Below, piece by piece: positions 11,001 through 24,300 of a stretch of 64,000 nucleotides of DNA. This DNA comes from Lineus longissimus (Eukaryota; Nemertea; Pilidiophora; Heteronemertea; Lineidae): positions 22,756,599 to 22,820,598 of the forward strand of contig NC_088309.1 of the NCBI RefSeq assembly GCF_910592395.1. Reading direction: 5' to 3'. A model generated the notes under the pieces. That model saw only the letters and a program-made list of their open reading frames with translations. It made no database searches and was not told the origin of the DNA. Both the position numbers and the translations under genes were made by a program. Positions within the stretch are counted from its first letter, which is position 1, and the number at the start of each line of letters is the position of its first letter.

Positions 11001-13061
11001 CACCTGGCCAGTTTGTAGTACAACCAATGCTTGGCTGCAAGCAAGTTTCTTTGCATCTTTCTTGCTCTTACCGACACCAGACGCAATGGGTTTCTCTCTG
11101 ATGATAATGGCAGCTGTGTACTGAGGCCTCCTACAAGAGGAATACAAATTTGGTTAGTCAGTTACCTGGATTCAATGAGATTATAGTCGTCAGATGTAAT
11201 TTTTACATTGTTTTGTGCATTGCCGACTTCATTTGGAACCGTCAGTCTAGGAATAATAGATTTCAGAGCTCCTGTTGTAAGGAAAAATCTAAGAAAATAC
11301 CAAAAAAAATCCCTTTAACTATGTGGCGGATGTTCTCATGTTCTTTTTTTCAAGCTCCAATGCTGACATGTACTGGTTCAGTGGAATTTTTGTTTTAATT
11401 CAGTTGGTGAATGGTGACAGTTGGCACTGGCCCTGAATTTGTTTCTCCAAGTTTCATGCAAACTGAGTCACTGAATGTTTCAGAACCATACTTACTTATT
11501 TTCATCCCAACCATCATTTACTGTCAGAATATATGGCAAGTGGATCTTCTGACAATATTCCGATAACTTGCTGACAGGATTTGCCAACATTTCCATGGGA
11601 AGCGTCGCCAAATTCTGAGCTGTTACTGGAGGTGGTAGAGGCCCAGTTATCGGAGTCTTTGAATCTAGTTGAACACACCGACCAAATGAATCGTATATCA
11701 TAGTGTCACTCTCTGTGATAAAGACAACCCAAAGATATTAAACAAATAAGATGAGTCTAGAGTCTGCTTCTCAACAATATGACAAAGAAACCAATTTGTG
11801 GGAAGTTTTTAAGTTTGATATCATGTAAATCAGAAGCAATTTATTACTTGGGATAAGATTCATACATCAGTTACATCTAGTTGGCTGCTGCCTTTTGTAA
11901 GCAAGCTATCAAGAGAAGACTGTCGCATTCAACCATCACTAGAAAGACATTAACATTACTGTGATTACAGGCAGGCTATATTTCTGACCAACAGAATTAG
12001 CTAGGGATGGGGAATTGCTCTTGGTATTGAAAGAAAGTTCAACGAAAAACCAATCAGACTTACCCCCTTCATCTATATCATCATCTTCAATGCCCAAAAT
12101 GGCTGTGAAAGCCAACTTTGCTGCCTCAGTCTTGGCATCTTTCTTAGTAGGACCAGTGCCCTGAGGGTATGAGACACCATTCACTGTACAAACGCTAGCA
12201 AACTTGGCTTTAAATGAGGGCCTCTCCACACAGACTTCACGAAACGATGTTTCTGCTCTCACCATGGACGAATATTCCATGATTGCACTGACTGGGTGCT
12301 TGGCTCCATTGAGAAATGCTTTAATGAGCTCTGGTGGCACTTTCTTTGGGGTATTTCCCTTCTCAATCAAGCCTGGTGGCGGTTCCATTTCCACAGGACG
12401 TGGGGTAAGACCTATGGGGAATAGGAGGTTAAGAAATATTACAGCTTTGAACCCCCAATTCAATATACTGACATGAACAATGTAAATATTAAAGCTTAGA
12501 CAAAACTACATCTTGAGGCAAGGTAATTTGTCCACTAGGCCCAACTCATCTAATTACCCATCTCTATAACACTACAGAGTAAGTAAGTAATTACCTAAAC
12601 TTTACTGATTCTTTATAATGATGCCCGATGTCAACAAGAAAGTACGGGTAGTTTAACTAAGTACCTGGAATATATTTTTGTTCGGCTCTCCTTCTCTCCG
12701 CCTCCCTCTTAGCATCTCTATGTTCCTTGAAAGGCACCTGTGCCTGTCGTACAGCAGTAGCCAAAGGATCAGTATCATGTCTCCGCAGACCCTCAGTCCT
12801 GGCAGCCAAGGCATACTGGAACGCCATGTTTGACTGCTTGGGCTGGGCTGGCTCTGGTGTTGTCTGAGCTGATCTTTGCTCCAAGATTGGAAATTGCCGA
12901 TATTGTGGTCCAGCTTCTGCAACTGGGTCTTCTCGTGCCTGTCCCCTTCCTCTTCCACGACCAACGGCTGTCAAAACTTTCGGTTGCGACTGAGGCAAGC
13001 GGATCCCACTGCTTTCATTGGTGTACTGGTAAACGTCTTCTTTACCAAAACCTCCCGACAT
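8024..13061 (-). CDS. ADAR/ADAD-family protein: two dsRNA-binding domains plus degenerate adenosine deaminase domain
   Basis: Eleven exons join in phase: 12665-13061, 12064-12411, 11496-11712, 11004-11130, 10706-10847, 10346-10478, 9662-9832, 9302-9417, 8867-9052, 8493-8730 and 8024-8270, giving 773 aa. Residues 1-130 are low-complexity with an RGRGRG run near 35. dsRBD1 lies at about 180-245 (ending GTGPTKKDAKTEAAKLAF) and dsRBD2 at about 290-362 (GVGKSKKDAKKLACSQAL). The deaminase domain fills the rest. The catalytic DGHAEVVARRG keeps His444 and Glu446, but the two cysteine zinc ligands known from ADARs are replaced: PCGD is PYGD (Tyr503) and MSCSDK is MSTSDK (Thr581). RNA binding is therefore likely and A-to-I editing unlikely. 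Lost zinc ligands suggest the ADAD branch; vertebrate ADAD1 has one dsRBD, while two is the ADAR2 arrangement. A 55-bp minisatellite fills intron 6. Confidence 0.88.
9847..10176. repeat. 55-bp minisatellite, six copies
   Basis: Six head-to-tail units begin AACACTCAAATTGCAGGAAG at 9847, 9902, 9957, 10012, 10067 and 10122, followed by a short partial unit. Copies differ by only a few A/G and T/C changes (gagacaag versus gaggcaag, gaacat versus gaacac), so the array is young. It sits in intron 6 of the ADAD-like gene, starting 14 bp from the exon 7 acceptor. Confidence 0.95.
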
Positions 13062-14081
13062 TTTCAGATCTCTTCACCTTAGACCTAGGAGTAGGACAAA
13101 CAATACCAGAGCATAAATATTCCGATTCGATCGCTGCAGGCTTAGGCTATTTGTTATCAACGAGATTTTTGGTTGTTGCATATTTTTATTTTTTGTGGCC
13201 ACTTTGAAAGAACACTTCGGCTTTGCCGCAATATCTGCACGTTGTCGTTGCAAGTAGTGTGCAGACCGAGACCGGGGACGAGAGGGGAAACAGGAAAATT
13301 CAAATTGTGTATGACGATTTCACGTGCGTCATCAGTTCAGCATATCGTGATGACAGTCGACTCGGCATGACAGTTGTCGACTTGAATTCTGAAGACTATC
13401 AATCGAAGTCTCGGATGAAGAGTATTCGGAAGACGAAGTGGCGGGCACGAAAAACCAAAGGCTAAATCAAAACAGGGCTAGCCTATATGAATAAAGTCTA
13501 TTAAAAGGAGACAAACTTTATTCATATATCACTTCGACATTTAGGAAGTTGACTCATACCAGGATATTGGTGAAAGTATATCTTTTGTAAATTGAAAATT
13601 TGACATGTGCATGTGGTGAATCTCGCGCAAGGCTCATTTTGCCTTCACTGAAAGTACCTTAAAGTATATTTTTGATTTGCGCGAGACAGAGAAATTGGCA
13701 CGCAGGCAATGTAAAGTTCATGAAATGTTTGTAAATTTTCTGAAAAATATCGTTAGATTTTTTGCCCAAAATTGATTAGTTCCACTGACAAATACTGGTT
13801 AAGAACAAGTAAGGTTGATAGAAGAGGGTATTCTCTTTAAATTTATGTAATATTCATGCTTGACTGGTGATTAAAATCTATAAATTTTTAGGTGAAACAA
13901 TAGACTATGTAGCCTTCTAGTCTATACACTGTAATGGTTAGGTCATGTATCGTATGTGTACATCTGCTGAGTGAAAGATGATTCCATCGCAAACCTGTCT
14001 GGAATGTTGATACATGTAGCATGTGAATGATTATTGTCAAGTTACTTTACATTTTTGTTTTTTCCTTTCTACTACTTTCAG
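13062..14081. other. Divergent intergenic region between ADAD-like gene and membrane-protein gene
   Basis: Probably carries both promoters and the unidentified first exon(s) of the plus-strand gene. One possible start is ATG 13366, with weak donors at 13407 or 13437 that would give the phase needed by the exon at 14082, but neither donor is convincing. Confidence 0.35.
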
Positions 14082-14427
14082 ACAAAGAATTACACAAGTT
14101 GACAAGAGCAAACCCTATCTGACTCTACCTTATACTTCAACTGAAGACCTCTTAGAATCAACCAGAAGGGCATTGGAAATCAATTGGCTCTCTTTTTGTA
14201 AAGAGCTTAATTTCCACCCATTTAGAAAAATGCTGCCAAAAGATTCTGCCCAGGCTAAAATTGTGCGGAACATATCTCCAAATATCCCTGCATTCACTGA
14301 CATCTTTGATGAGGAGACATTCTACCTCTTCATATTTGCTGTGGTGGTTGTGACAATAATTGGTGCTATCATATTATCGAGGAAGTATCCAATCCGAGAT
14401 GCAGGACAGACTCTTCATGTGGATTAA
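14082..14427 (+). CDS. Unrecognised protein with C-terminal membrane anchor (last exon; 5' part unresolved)
   Basis: An acceptor (CTTTCAG) precedes 14082 and an open frame runs to TAA at 14425-14427. It enters with one base completing a codon and encodes about 114 residues. The polar N-terminal part is rich in charged residues (KSKPYLTLPYTSTEDLLEST). It is followed by one strong hydrophobic segment of about 20 residues (YLFIFAVVVVTIIGAIILS) and a short basic tail, so a type I or tail-anchored single-pass protein is likely. I do not recognise the family. An AATAAA at 15213-15218 would end a long 3' UTR. Upstream exon choice is uncertain, so the N-terminus is not called. Confidence 0.5.
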
Positions 14428-17400
14428 TGATTGATAAATTGACTTGAAAAACTAACTTCAGGAAGTGTATGTATTCCAACTGAATGGATCTCACAGCTGA
14501 TCACCTGGAAGTGTTCAAATTTAGACTGACTGCTTTTTAATGGCCCTTGATCACTTAAAGTCTGGATATAAACGGGCAAGATGCAATAATCAGATTTGTG
14601 AAGAAAAGTTCATTAAAACCGTAGTCGAAACTCCATTCAGATTTGAGAGGATTTTGTATGGACTGAAAGAATGAGACACTGACAGTTAAGGATTAGTGTC
14701 TCGTGATAATGCCAGGTCATCAGTAATGCAGTTTACACAGTTTCTGTACTGAGCCAGGGTACAAATGTTCCCGAAGTAGAAACTTTTTGTGCACATTTTC
14801 ATATGTGTACCTGGCACGTTTGTGTTGCACAAACTGCAAAGGAAGTCTGTGAACTTTGTTAGTGCTGGCGAGGCATTATCTTGAGACATTCTTCCTCCTT
14901 CAGGCCCATTGATATGGCCTTTGTTTTGATTCTTGCTCTGTGTGGTCCCAAATTAGTCTTTCATAATCATTGCCTTTGCATTTATACCATACTGTACATT
15001 AATTTATTCATAATTTATGTCCTTCTGTGTATTTGTCCCAAGGTGAAGTAACTTTCATGCAAGTAAACTAGTATGAGGAATGAATGTCATATGCAGCTTC
15101 AATACCTTTATCACGGCATGTTGATGACAAACAATCATATGCTGCTAGTAATCTCTCAATCTAAAGTACCATGTTATGTTTATTCCTTTTCACCATCTCA
15201 ATACGTCTTTGAAATAAAGTTCAAATTGTCCAACCTCTTGTTTTTTGTTGCGTCTTGTTCCACCGGCATTCTGTGATCAATGTTTGAGTGTTCAGGGCTG
15301 ATGTATTGCCTGACCAATGAACAGCTCACCAGACCGACTGGACTTATCACAGTTTCTACGACATCAAGTAACTAGGAATGATAATACATTGGACAGGATG
15401 GTGGTCCATAGCAAGTTAACTTTGCAGTTTGCAGGCATGCCTGGTACCCATTTATACATGTACAGCACATGTACTGCAAGGGAGAAGCAATGTAAGATTG
15501 AGCATCTAACTTAATGACATGTAAATGAAACGGCAATGATCCTTGGACCCTCAGGTCCTATCTCCTGCCTATAGTCCCTCTTTAAGAGGTTGTAGCCCCA
15601 TGGCAACCCAGTCCATTAAGGCAAAGACAATTATTTCTTTGGTAGAGGGCGACTAAAAGAGAATTGCATTGAGAAACAACACAGTTGTATTTTTTAATCC
15701 ATTTGTTCATTTATTGCTCATAACACAACAACTTGGAGTCAGCTTTTAGATTGCATTCAGACTGATTAGCAGTGCTACTAACTCTACTTTTATCACACAA
15801 AGCACTAGTTTCTGCACAAACCCATGGGGATGAAACCAGCCTGGAGATTAGACAAACCACACTTCTAGATAAAGTGCACCTACATGTAGGTTAAAAGAAG
15901 ATGACAATTCCTATCTTATTACAACTCATAATACAGTATCCATATCAAACCAGACATTTACCCAATACATAAGATGCGATAATGACACACATTAACCCTA
16001 TCTAACTGGACCAACCAAAATTCTTAAGCCAACAGTATCACCTATGCGAAATGTTTTCGAAAGTTGAATAACTGTAAAACAGTCAGGAGCAGTCACGACT
16101 TTCAAGGCAATAGAATCTGCATTGCAAAGCTTCCATTTAGAAAGTTTTGATTCCAGTCTTATCAGGTTTGATAAATCAGGTCCTTGACCTTGTACAAGAC
16201 TATACTTCCACATTATATAGCTTTTATATTTGATATATCAATCAACTGAGATCACTGCCTCTCAGTAAAAACATTTTTGGGACATTTGAGCAATCACTAG
16301 TGCAATTGAAAGACTAATCGGTGTAATATTTGATAATTCACATGCACTTATTCCTTTTGGGACAGCCCATAATACGATAATTTTATATCACTCTTTGGAC
16401 GAGGACGACTATTCTTAACTTATTGAAGGCAAACATGAAGACAAAAACAGAAAAGAATTGGAAACACAGAGTAAAGGGGGACTTTGGCCATGCTCTAGCT
16501 GCACTGAGAGCATCATCTAATGTGGCACTGCAGTGACGGAGTGAACCACAGGAGCAGAACATCATTGCAAAGTGGTTACCATTAACCACTGACTTAACAT
16601 TAGACATTATAGTCATACACCTCCTACCACTGCACTGATTTTATGCATACATGAGTATACACCAAATTATTTGTTATGGGTGTTTTATTTCATACCCCGG
16701 GAACAGAAGAAATAAAGCTGATGAAATCAAACAAGTGAGTATTCAAATTATCATGGTTCATGCATCAGTATGACTTCATACATTCACATTCGAGAAAGAT
16801 ATATAAAATGGAATGTACTACCACTATTACTACCACCCTATGTTCCTTACAAAATGAAAGTAAATGTACATGCAATATACCACAGAACATAGCTCAAAAA
16901 ACATATTAAGGACACATGCCTCATAGAATCTATTCTTGTACATAAATTAAAACATACTATACTAAATACAGACAAGGGAAAAATACTGGATAGCCCATCT
17001 GGACTTGGTGAAAGAGCCAACAATTTCGGGTGAATTTGACACAATTTGATTTTTTACCCATTCATCTATTCATCTGCGCAAATAGGATTGGGGGGGGGGG
17101 GGTTCGCACTTGGTGAGTAAGGCTCATTCCCTTTAACCCTCAGAACCCCGAAAACAAAGATATGCTTGAGAAAAAATACAGGGAGAACAGGGAGCTCATA
17201 CTATTTTGTCACCGTTAATAGTTCAAGATAAATCATCTACATGGTTTGAAATTATCAGCTTTTAAGATACTAAGATACAAAGATGGGAGTGCTATAAATA
17301 TGTACCACACATGTACAACCTGTATGAATTCGTAGAAAATTCCATATGCCAAAAATGCAACTTACATGTAAACATGTATGCAATGCAACTGAAGTTGCAT

Positions 17401-18300
17401 GGGGGGGGGGGGGGGGAGGGGGGGTCAGGCGTGCAGGTTAAAGACAGTGCCTTTTTTATACTCTATACTTTTCTATTAACAAATACACGCATATACACAA
17501 TCTAGAACGATTTTTATCATCTTTTCTGTTACATTTCAGAGCTCTAATTATGCCGTGATGACTTAGTCACATTTGATTTTGGCTTTCTAAAGCACCATTG
17601 GGCTAACACATCTAATAAATTTCAATATAATCGACCAGTACCCAAATACAAAGAGAAGTCCGATTATCATAACATTTTATTTCAATGAGAATTACTAAGG
17701 GTTCTGGGTTTCTATCACTTATCTAATGTGACCTCCAAAAACAAAGTAAGCACACAATCATGTACACAGTAACTTGGGACTCCAAACACATCTCTTGGTG
17801 CTCTACTTACATATGTTCATTGTTTGTACTGCTCCCTCTGAAGTTTTTATCAATAAATAACTATTATCAATTATTAATTCAAGTATGAAACATCTTTTCA
17901 ACATTTGTTGTATTTCAATCACTGCCACGTTCTATATTCTGACCAGTTTTTAAATGAGTTTGAAACAGAGAATCCATAGCTTAAGACACACTCATTGGTG
18001 GAAGCAGTCTTTGATTATAACCATGATATATGCCCAATTTCCTCATATACATGTATGTTTAATTACTAATAAAAAGCCCACAATCAAACTCAAATCACTC
18101 TTGTGAATCATTTTTTGCAGCCACTTCTGGTAGCTGGTGATAATGAAGTTGGCTACATACATGGTGCACTTACTTCAGTAGTACTGGTCTCCACAAAAAA
18201 CCTTTTACACAGGTATTAAGTCCATCTGAATTCAAAACCAACAACCAGGGTATTTCTGTGGTAAAGCACAGGCATGTGCTTTGGACTAAACTCCTAATCA
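14428..18300. other. Convergent 3' UTRs and intergenic sequence
   Basis: The left part is probably the 3' UTR of the plus-strand membrane protein (AATAAA at 15213). The right part is probably the 3' UTR of the minus-strand CLU gene (TTTATT, the complement of AATAAA, at about 16683 and 17673). Poly-G runs occur near 17091 and 17401. No gene seen. Confidence 0.45.
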
Positions 18301-21300
18301 TTATCTTGCAGCCTCAACTTCTACGTTGCTATCTTTATTGGCGGTACCATTTATAATGGGTGCATCACCATCATGGGCCTGTGCTTTTAGAGAGTCAGCA
18401 GTTTCATTAGCAGGGATGGTATCACTAGAGTCACTTGAATCATCCTTTGAATTTGATGAATCTGAGCTTTTGTCCCCCTCCTCTGCCTCGGCTGTTGTTT
18501 GATCACTTACAACTTGGGTGCGAAGTTTTTCGATATCTTCAGGGCTGTAAAGACAACACATGTGAAGATTAGAGCAGAAATCCCAGCAATAAACGATTTA
18601 AAAGAAACCTTGACCATCAAAGAGGCACATGAGGCAATACAAGTGGGGGTGTTCTACTTAACACCTTCAGCGCCGAACCACGTAGATCTACGTGGCCCAA
18701 ATCCCCCTCCCCTTTGAGCTAGTTATCGGAATCTCATGGACATCATGAAAGAACTACGCCATCGCCATCTTCAGGGCAAGGTAGGAACTGAAAAGACACA
18801 GTTCCTACCTTGCCCTGAAGATGGCAATGGCGTAGTTCTTTCATGGAGTCATTTAAAGTTCTTAACTACGCCATCGCCATCTTTAGGGCACGGTGAGAAC
18901 TGAAAAGACCGTTTGATCTCTTCAGTTCCTACCTTACCCTGAAGATGGCGATGGCGTATTTTCTTTCATGAAGTCCATGAGACTCCGATAACCAGCTCAA
19001 AGAGGGGGGGTTTGGGCCACGTAGATATACGTGGTTTGGCGCTGAAGGTGTTAAACAGGTGCTGCGGCGAGAAATCAAGAATCGACATTTCAACCATCAA
19101 ATCAACCGAAACAAAATAGGCTGGCACTGCACCATGTGAGATCAAAGGCAAGAGCCCATTATCAAGGACTGCTCATCCTCAGCAACACAAAAGACTTGTT
19201 AGGTTCTGCAAAACAGCCCTCCAATGAACCATCACTGAGGAGGAAACAGGATCAAAGAGGTACCATGATTCTGCCTACCTGAGGTGGACAAAGACGATTC
19301 CATTGATGACATTGAGAGTCTCAAGAACGTTGACTAGAGATGGGGTCTGAATCTGGAGTGGGGGCAGACCGACTGCTTTCTCGCCTTTATAAATCTCATT
19401 CATTTTCTTTTGCAGCACCACAGCTTGTTTCGTTAAATGCTTGAGACATTCACAACTTTCCTTGGTCCTTTCATGATCATCCCCAAGCTGTAAGAAAGAA
19501 AGCGGCTTTATATCAAATATGTTGTGAGGAAAAGAATTGACAAATGCAGATTTGTGAATCTCTTTGTCATAGCAAGGGCTGGTTCAAGACTAGGTGTTGC
19601 CTGGCCTAGCCTAGGACAGAACAAGACCACTTTTCAAGGCAGGTGGTGCTTTGGGCAAGAGATTCCTGATCCTTACTCAACAGGCTTGCAAGCATTGCAG
19701 CCCACCCCCAGCTGGAGTAATGAGCATACATCACACCTGTTCGAATTTACAAGAAGAACAATCAAAAGATTTGTGTGGCGATGATTGTATCATGCCTTTG
19801 TGTGGGTGATGACACATGGTCATATGCTATTGTGAAAATTACACTCATTTTGAGATCGAGAAAACTTGGATGCTGCCCTGCAGTGGAGTAGAAGCGAACA
19901 CTCACCAAATCTTTGTACACATGGTATGCCTCTTTCTCGTTACTGAGAGCAGTCCTGAAGTCACCACGACATGACTGAACACGCGCGACGAGATGATGAC
20001 CCATTGCAACTTTCAAACTGTTGGCGCCAAAGAACCTGAAGAGTGAAAAAAGCTGTTGTAGCAACATATATGCCCAATGATTGAAATTGAAAAAGATTTC
20101 AAGAGTCATTTCAGAGCTGTGTATAACAGTTATTAGCCCAACTATTTCGCTGTAGTTGGTGTAATACACTGGAAAGAAAAGTCACCTCAGTAAAACTGAT
20201 CTAACCTCAACAGCAGAGTTAGTTACAAGGCATGTTGTCAACATGGGTAGCCAGCTGATTGTGGTCTAGGATAAACACACCAAGAACTAGGCCACCCTGC
20301 TACTTACAATGTATTCAGTTGTAACGCCTTCTCCAAGAACTTGAGTGACACATCGTACGCTCCAACTGCATGAAGGATCAGCCCGATGTTGCTCTGAAAT
20401 GCATATGGAGAGATTGGTCGAGGGAAGAAGGGTGGAAAAATTTCATAAAGACATCTCAAACACAGCTGCAACATTCTTCTATAGCGGACTGCAGCTCAAC
20501 TTACACAACTATCTGAAGATGATTATAATCCACACAGAAATATCGAAACTTGAATCTGCCGTCCGCGTTTCATCATCACCTCAGTAAGACTAATCAAACC
20601 TCCACTACTTGTGTCAGATTTATGAGGCAAGTTGTCATCATTGGTGTTCAGACGAATGTATAAAGATTGGAGAGGAGATATCAGCTTTACTGCTCCGGTA
20701 CTCACATCAATAAGAGCCACCTCCGGGTGGTTTTCTCCACTGCACAAGAGAGCCAGGTAGCGAGCTCTGTAGAGTAACCTGAGGGCGCTGCTGATCTGGG
20801 TGCTGGCAAAACAGTACAGGGCAAGGTGAGCCTGAAGAAAAGATTAAACAGATAAACATTCTGCTAAAAGATACGTCTCTCATATACATTGATCTAATAT
20901 TTATGGCCCGCTTGGGAAACGTGACTCTGGGCATAATCAATATGCATGCTTCAAGCCTTTAAAGCCTTAAAACCAAAGATGACACTGTTTATCAAACTTA
21001 CGTATTCTGTGATGGTGCTAGGATGATCAATGCCAAGGACTCGTTCACTGATCAAGACTGCTCTCTGCTGGTACGCAAGGGCCTAAAGGAGAAAATATCA
21101 TGGTATGTACTACTGGATCAGAATTGAATAATGTGTACAAACTGACTGAAATTCCAACACTTCAAAAGCAATACTGATATGTGCACACCGTTCACAACAT
21201 GTACATGAAATTTCAAGAACCAGGTTCTCTAGGTAGGATAGAGTCCTTGAGAACGTGAAGGGAGTGTAGTCTTTGATACAAACGAAGCATTAACCTTCAC

Positions 21301-24300
21301 TCTCAACTCACCTCTTGATGCTCTCCCATAATGTAGTTCAGTCTGGCAAGGAGTTTATTACAGGCAGCTATTTCTGGATGGATCGGTCCGTAGACGTTGT
21401 TGAGCAAATTGAGTGCTTCACTGATTAACTCATGGCCATCTCGCAAGAAACCTTGCTGAATCTTGGTCTGTCCACTCGTAAAGAAATGGTAGGCATCAGA
21501 TGCCTGCAAATAGAGATGGAAAGAAGTTTTTTATTTATCATCTGATGCAAGTAATCTAGACATGACACTGTTGATGGTAGTTTATCGCCAAAGATAATTC
21601 ACACGTTCCTGTATTTTTATTCATATACATCGAAGTAGATAGTTATTTCTTTTCCATTTCTTCCAGGTTACCTCAGTAAGACTAATCAAGCCTTCACGAT
21701 AGAGTCAGGAAAAGAGCAAGTGGTCATCATTGGTAACCTTGTGAAAAAGTGCTATAACCCAATGGGTGATATGAATAGCATATATAGTACTTAAAACTTC
21801 ATGTACATTTACACCATGCCTTTCACTACACAACTGAAGAAGAAGCATTTCGTAATCATCATATCACCCAATGTTTTATTGCCAGTGTCAGGAGAAGCAT
21901 TCCAGTTTGTAATATTACCTTTGGATGTACGTGTTTGACAATCGGGAACATGTTCACGATATCATCTTCGGAGAATGCAGGTTTGTTCTTGCTGTCAAGG
22001 TTGTAATCCCGGAATAAGATTTGTAAGCCCATTTTCTGGCAGAATGAGCGCAGCAGACATGCTTTTTGGATGTTGTACTTCTCAACGAGTGTGTCAACCG
22101 AGTCACTAGGAAAAGAATGACTTATAAACTGAATAGGCAAGACAAATGAAAAAGATTCATCTTAAATATTTATGACGATTGATTTCATAATTGGGTCTCC
22201 TCAGTAAGACTAATCAAACCTCCACGACATGAGTCAGATTTATGAGGCAAGTTGTCATCATTGGCAACCCAATTCTGAGTCAAGAAATGACAAGATTTAA
22301 AAGAAAAGTTTGAAAATCTCCCCTTACCATTCCAAGTTGTACAGGAAAAATTTGGAAGTTTCTTCTGAGATTTTCTTCCATAATGTCTTGGGTGTTTCAG
22401 AGGCCCATTCAGTATTATCAGGACTAGTCAACCAGCGCCATTTATGGTTCTTCTTCTTGTTCTTCTTTTTAGATCGAATCTGATACAGAAAACACACGGT
22501 TAGTCAGCGAGGCATAACAAGAGACAGCACAAATTACAGCCAGACTACGTAGCACAAGAGCAGCCATACAGAGAGTTCGCCTGTACAATTCACAGCTCTA
22601 CTGGTAGCCATTTGAGTGTTTGATAACAACACAGCTGCAGCAAGCAAACATGTGTTGAGACAAACGTCTATAATGCTATTTGCCTGCAGCTGCTGCCAGA
22701 AGTGTAAATTCTAATGAAAAGTCTCACGGTCACCACAATCAAATGAACTTTTTGAAAGATCTGAGCAAATTTGAAAGATCACTGCCATACTTACTTCTTC
22801 AGGACTGGCTTGTACATGAAGTGACGGACAAGAGCCTAGGAAGCAGTTGAGGAAGTGGCTAACAGCATTGGCAAGACTTATCATCTCAACGCCTTGCATG
22901 TACGTGTTGAAAATGTGTTTAGCTGTCCGTGTCACAAGTTCACTCACGGCTATACTCTGAAAGAAAATATACCTTGATAGTAAAACCTTCACGTCCGAGT
23001 CAGATACAGAGCAAGTTGTCATCATTGGTAACCATAACCCTCTCAATAGAAATCTATTCTTAACAAGCAACATATACAAATGGAAGACTTACATGCAGGT
23101 AAACCAGCTGCGTGTGTTCCTCCAGCAGCGTTGTAAACTTTCCAAGGTATCTGAGGTTGATGCCCCGCTGATGTAAAGCTTCTGTGAGTGTGACGCCATC
23201 AATGGGGGCAACCTGATGCTCCAAACATTCCTTCACTAGTTGGGGAATTTGACTCAGAAGCAGGAATTCCGCAGCATCCTTTGTAAGCTGTTTATCTTTT
23301 TCAATCTGAAGGGAAAAATGTGTTACTTTAAATCTGATTTTAGATTGAATTTCCGGGTTAAGTGGGGCAAATTACTAGGCCAGAGGCCACAAGTTGCATA
23401 ATAAAGGAATCGCCCAACCCAAAGGTCACATTCACCCAACACCAGTTCTAGTAGGACACGTTTTGGTACTTCTTACCAGCCCTTACTGATGTTATCAGAA
23501 TGATGCCCTTACAACACACATACAATCCGTCTCAGAAAACTGTCTAATAGATGGATTATCTTCTCACTTATCTACTCATCAACTTACATCTTGACCAGCA
23601 TGTTTGACATGGGGTTGGAATACATCTGGGTTGAATGTCAAGTCAAATGCACTCTCTGTCAATGATCCCACAGCTTTAGCAGCCGCCCGTACAATCTCCT
23701 TACTACTATCTTCAACTGAAAAGAGAAAAAGAAACTACATTCACAAACACACAAAACACTTCCTTTGCATTGATCAATTGAAGGAGTCCAACTGCAATGC
23801 CAGCTTGGAAGAATTGTTCTTCCTGTGTGTTCACCTCAAGTCAATCAACTATACTGTCACACTTACAAGACTGACTATCGGCACCAATTATCTCTTCGAC
23901 CAATTTCTTGGCTTCCTCGACTTCAACACTTTCATCCTCGCCCTCTTTGACAGCTTCTGGGCTCTGAAATCAGAAATACTCTGACAGTGAACAACAAAGG
24001 TATATTTCAGTTCAACTTCCTCTTAAGACCAGATACTGATGGGAAACTGTAGCAAGTTCTACAATCGAACCCCAGTCATCGGGTGAAAACCCTTCTGGTG
24101 TTAGCGAATACATGCATTAATGTAGCACAAATTCTACACCCAGTGACTTGCTGATGGAGACAATGGGCTCTAGTTCGTGCAAAAATGCAATTCTACATGT
24201 TTATAATGTAAATGAAAGTAACTGTAGCAAGTTCTACTATCAAACCCCAGTCATTGGACAATACAGTCCTTCTGGTGTTAGCGAATACTTGCATCAATGT

